NCBI RefSeq assembly: GCF_900104415.1
Contig: NZ_FMXR01000012.1
Coordinates: 1 to 64,000 of the forward strand
Direction of reading: 5' to 3'
DNA length: 64,000 nt
Source: Eubacterium oxidoreducens
GTDB taxonomy: Bacteria; Bacillota; Clostridia; Lachnospirales; Lachnospiraceae
Below are positions 61,524 to 64,000 of this stretch, in pieces (position 1 is the first letter of the stretch; every line of letters starts with the position of its first letter). The notes beneath the pieces are model-generated. The model was given only the letters and a program-made list of their open reading frames with translations. It was not told the origin of the DNA and ran no database searches. The position numbers and the translations under genes are program-made.

Positions 61524-62657
61524 ATGGTTTTATTTTGGAAATGGAAGTCATTTTTAAATGAAGGAATTGAAATGGCTTTTCAAAAAGAACGGATAGAATA
61601 TGAAGAGGTTTTCTATCAACTAAAGGATTGGGAGGACGATCCGATTTTTTGTGAAATGATGGAGGCAAAGCTAAAGAGCGGGAAGTATGATAAAGTATTT
61701 TCGGTGAATTACACACCTTTGATTTCAGATATATGTGAGCAAAGGGGAATCCCATATATCTTCTGGGTGTATGATGCGCCGCTTCATATCCGCAATCTGT
61801 CTTCGCTTCGGCATAACACCTGTAATGAAGGGTATTTTTTTGATAGAGGACAGGTAGAATTATATGCTAAGGAAGGAATTAAAGTGCACCATCTGCCGCT
61901 TGCAGCATCACCGGTTGTATTTGAAAAAGCAGTTCGACGTGCTGCTAAGCCGCATGGCATTTCGCTTCTTGGTAAGTTATATAAGAACGAATATAGCTAT
62001 TATGCGAGTGTCCTTTCGGATTATGACAAAGGTTTTTTAGAAGGAATCATCAATTCACAGCTTCAGGTTTATGGCGGATTTCTAATTGATGATCTGGTGA
62101 CAAAAGAGGTTGTAAAGCGCTTGAATGAACAATATCACAAGGCATCCGGGGGTAAGACAAAGGTCACGCTTGAAGAGATGCGCTATCTGCTTACGCAGGA
62201 AGTAACAAGGCGTGAGCGCTATCTGATTTTGACGATGCTCTCTAAAAAACATGAAATGCACGTATATGGCAACGATACTTATCCGGAACTTGATCAGGTT
62301 CAGTATCATGGGTATGCAGATTATATCTCAGAAATGCCGACGGTATTTGCCGAAAGTCAGATGAATCTTAATATTACGCTAAAGTCCATTCGCACAGGAA
62401 TTCCGCTTCGCGTATTTGACGTGTTGGCCTGCGGGGGATTTTGCATCAGTAACTATCAAGCAGAAATCGCAGAACAATTTGCAATAGGAGAAGAAATCGA
62501 GGTATATGGGGCCCTGGAAGAATTATTTGAAAAAGCACATTACTATATGGAACACCCAGACGTGTGTGCAAAGATTGCCGCCAATGGAAAAAGAGCGATT
62601 GAAACTCGCCATGGATTTGAAGACAAGATCCGGCACATGTTCGGACAAAACAGCTAA
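61524..62657 (+). CDS. CgeB-like glycosyltransferase, copy C
   Basis: A 377-residue third member of the family seen at 56888-59229. The N-terminus is VLFWKWKSFLNEGIEMAFQK, then IPYIFWVYDAP, and the C-terminal GT-B half has MNLNITLKSIRTGIPLRVFD and VLACGGFCISNYQAEIAEQF. It is transcribed opposite to the other two, with the CBS-cupin gene downstream. The acceptor and sugar are unknown; the flagellar glycan is the likely context. Confidence 0.85.
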   Translation: MVLFWKWKSFLNEGIEMAFQKERIEYEEVFYQLKDWEDDPIFCEMMEAKLKSGKYDKVFSVNYTPLISDICEQRGIPYIFWVYDAPLHIRNLSSLRHNTCNEGYFFDRGQVELYAKEGIKVHHLPLAASPVVFEKAVRRAAKPHGISLLGKLYKNEYSYYASVLSDYDKGFLEGIINSQLQVYGGFLIDDLVTKEVVKRLNEQYHKASGGKTKVTLEEMRYLLTQEVTRRERYLILTMLSKKHEMHVYGNDTYPELDQVQYHGYADYISEMPTVFAESQMNLNITLKSIRTGIPLRVFDVLACGGFCISNYQAEIAEQFAIGEEIEVYGALEELFEKAHYYMEHPDVCAKIAANGKRAIETRHGFEDKIRHMFGQNS

Positions 62658-62674
62658 GCGAAAAGGGGGAGCTT

Positions 62675-63427
62675 ATGACACTGGATAATTTTTTGATTCT
62701 TTACAATAAGACGATGCGAGAAGCACTCTCGGAGATTGATGCCAATATCAAAGGTTTTTTGATGGTGGTAGATCAAGAGCAAAGGCTGATGGGGACTTTG
62801 ACAGATGGTGATTTGCGCCGTGCTTTTTTGCAGGGAGCGTCGCTTGAGGATTCGATTGAAAAGGCGTATCAGAAGGATTTTACGTGCATTGGATGTGAGG
62901 ATACAATTGCAACCATTATCGATATCTTTAAGGATACGCGTATCGAGTTTTTGCCGATTGTAGCAAAGGATAAAACCGTGCTCAATGTAATTACAAAACA
63001 GAATATGCATGCGCTTTTGCTTCAGGATATGGATTATGCATACGATCTTGACTGGATTAATATGGACGATTCCATTGTAGAAAATGAAATCTTTCAAAGA
63101 CCGTGGGGCTTCTACAAAACAACGGTTCTTAATCAATATTTTCAGTCGAAGATTATCCGGGTTGACCCGCGCGGGGCACTTTCTTTGCAGGAACATCACA
63201 GGAGAGAAGAACACTGGATTGTAGTGCATGGAGAAGGTCAGGTACAGCTTGATTTGACAAAGAGGCCAATTCGCGTGGGAGAACATATCTACATCCCTAC
63301 CGGGTGTAAACATCGACTGATTAATACATCGGATACGGAGTCTTTGATTATTACGGAGGTACAGCTTGGTGATTATTTTGGCGAAGATGATATTATCCGC
63401 TTTGAAGACGTCTATGGAAGAGAATAG
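62675..63427 (+). CDS. CBS-domain protein fused to a mannose-6-phosphate isomerase-type cupin
   Basis: A 250-residue fusion. Residues 1-115 hold two CBS motifs (FLMVVDQEQRLMGTLTDGDL, then FTCIGCEDTIATIIDIF and FLPIVAKDKTVLNVITKQNM). Residues about 140-250 are a ManC/type II PMI cupin: RPWGFYKTTVLNQYFQSKII, RVDPRGALSLQEHHRREEHW and VRVGEHIYIPTGCKHRL-like IRVGEHIYIPTGCKHRL. The same CBS unit precedes nucleotidyltransferases in many sugar loci, so here it may be sensor plus isomerase for sugar phosphate. GGGGGAGCTT precedes the start. Confidence 0.85.
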   Translation: MTLDNFLILYNKTMREALSEIDANIKGFLMVVDQEQRLMGTLTDGDLRRAFLQGASLEDSIEKAYQKDFTCIGCEDTIATIIDIFKDTRIEFLPIVAKDKTVLNVITKQNMHALLLQDMDYAYDLDWINMDDSIVENEIFQRPWGFYKTTVLNQYFQSKIIRVDPRGALSLQEHHRREEHWIVVHGEGQVQLDLTKRPIRVGEHIYIPTGCKHRLINTSDTESLIITEVQLGDYFGEDDIIRFEDVYGRE

Positions 63428-63429
63428 GA

Positions 63430-63470
63430 ATGCCGTCAGCGGCACTCTTGTACGGCTAACGGCATTTTTT
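63430..63470 (+). terminator. Terminator after the CBS-cupin gene
   Basis: ATGCCGT and AGC (63430-63440) pair with GCT and ACGGCAT (63455-63465), followed by a T tract into the stop codon of the convergent gene. Confidence 0.8.
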
Positions 63471-64000
63471 TAACTGCTCATCTGTTGCCACCACTCACGC
63501 ATATACGGTTCATCAAGTGGCTTGCTATGAAATTGCTGGTAAGGATCGTAAGCCAGGTAGACTTCAAGTGCAGCAGGACTAAAAAAGTGTGTTGCTAAGT
63601 AAGTGAGGTCTTCGTCGCTTTCGCTTCGCGTAGAGATATGTTGCAAAATCTTATAGGTAGTATCGTAATGCTCAAACAATTGAGGAAGCTCATGGGAAAC
63701 ATCCAAAAAGCCGCTCATATGGTTTTCTTTTTCCAGATTCATAATATAAAGAATCGGTTGCAGCTTTTCAATTTCTCCGTGGAAATCAGAAGCCGGCAAA
63801 GAAAGATCGGGGCGGATAGCCATAATATTATTAAATAATTCCTGAGCATCCTTTACATGACCTTGTTTTAGAAGCTCAGCTACGGCAAGCTTGAGTTCTT
63901 GCGTTTCGGCTTTTTCTTCTGTGAATCCGACCGTGGCTTCGTAAACGGAAAGTTCCTTGGCATGCGCCCACACCAACAATAGCTCTTCGGACAAAAAGCC
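63470..64000 (-). CDS. Unidentified protein, C-terminal part (cut by window edge)
   Basis: A minus-strand frame remains open from the stop at 63470-63472 to the window edge, 176 codons plus stop, so the true start is outside. The sequence is rich in helices (KELSVYEATVGFTEEKAETQ, AVAELLKQGHVKDAQELFNN), resembling a TPR-like repeat protein, and ends in MREWWQQMSS. I do not recognise the family. Its convergent position beside the glycosylation genes gives only weak context. Confidence 0.6.
   Translation of the reverse strand, partial: GFLSEELLLVWAHAKELSVYEATVGFTEEKAETQELKLAVAELLKQGHVKDAQELFNNIMAIRPDLSLPASDFHGEIEKLQPILYIMNLEKENHMSGFLDVSHELPQLFEHYDTTYKILQHISTRSESDEDLTYLATHFFSPAALEVYLAYDPYQQFHSKPLDEPYMREWWQQMSS

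Overview
The window looks like a chromosomal segment of a motile, anaerobic Firmicute, most likely a Lachnospiraceae member. Indicators seen in the sequence are a single-chain pyruvate:ferredoxin oxidoreductase, a glycyl-radical microcompartment locus, short flagellins with the Lachnospiraceae-type N-terminus, a DUF6472-type small protein, moderate-to-low GC (estimated by eye) and purine-rich ribosome binding sites. No rRNA, tRNA or CRISPR array was seen.

Layout. (1) 1-2750: the truncated 5' part of an IS110-family transposase with a long non-coding upstream region, then a DUF6472-type protein, a flavin-reductase-like protein and class II fructose-bisphosphate aldolase. (2) 2800-14920: an accessory region with three 72-bp repeats, an FtsX/MacB-type ABC transporter whose second permease is frameshifted, a DUF4143 AAA ATPase, a broken copy of the ABC ATPase, an MFS exporter bracketed by short direct repeats, and a second (bacteriocin/antimicrobial-peptide type) ABC transporter followed by an AgrC/LytTR two-component system with candidate LytTR operators. 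(3) 14942-20313, minus strand: bioB-bioY behind a BirA-like operator, a palindrome-rich patch, and PFOR. (4) 20570-39571: a complete glycyl-radical-enzyme bacterial microcompartment (GRM) operon. (5) 39800-41521: a frameshifted SDR gene and exonuclease III. (6) 41709-54770: late flagellar genes flgM-flgN-flgK-flgK-flgL-fliW-csrA-flaG-fliD-fliS-fliT-like and two flagellin genes, with sigma-28-type promoters. (7) 54870-64000: a flagellin glycosylation island (Maf, three CgeB-like glycosyltransferases, NeuA-phosphatase fusion, NeuB, CBS-cupin protein).

How the GRM works. The signature enzyme carries the residues of B12-independent glycerol/1,2-propanediol dehydratase (C433, E435, H164, H281, S282, D447) and lacks those of choline lyase. 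The likely pathway is 1,2-propanediol -> propionaldehyde (dehydratase with its radical-SAM activase) -> propionyl-CoA (AldDH2) -> propionyl-phosphate (PduL), with NADH recycled by an iron alcohol dehydrogenase to propanol. A diffusion facilitator brings in substrate; six shell proteins, a EutJ chaperone and a EutP GTPase build and service the shell. The operon also carries its own SAM synthetase and a PduS/PduT/flavoprotein set that could supply SAM and electrons for radical activation.

The most unusual points are in this operon: a ~70-residue insertion in the dehydratase that carries an encapsulation-peptide-like helix; a second AldDH with His in place of the catalytic Cys; a PocR sensor kinase with Gln in place of the phosphoacceptor His; and a hexamer-type shell protein with a long KKEEP-repeat tail. 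Outside it, the flagellin leader holds a textbook-like CsrA-binding hairpin in a locus that also encodes CsrA and FliW.
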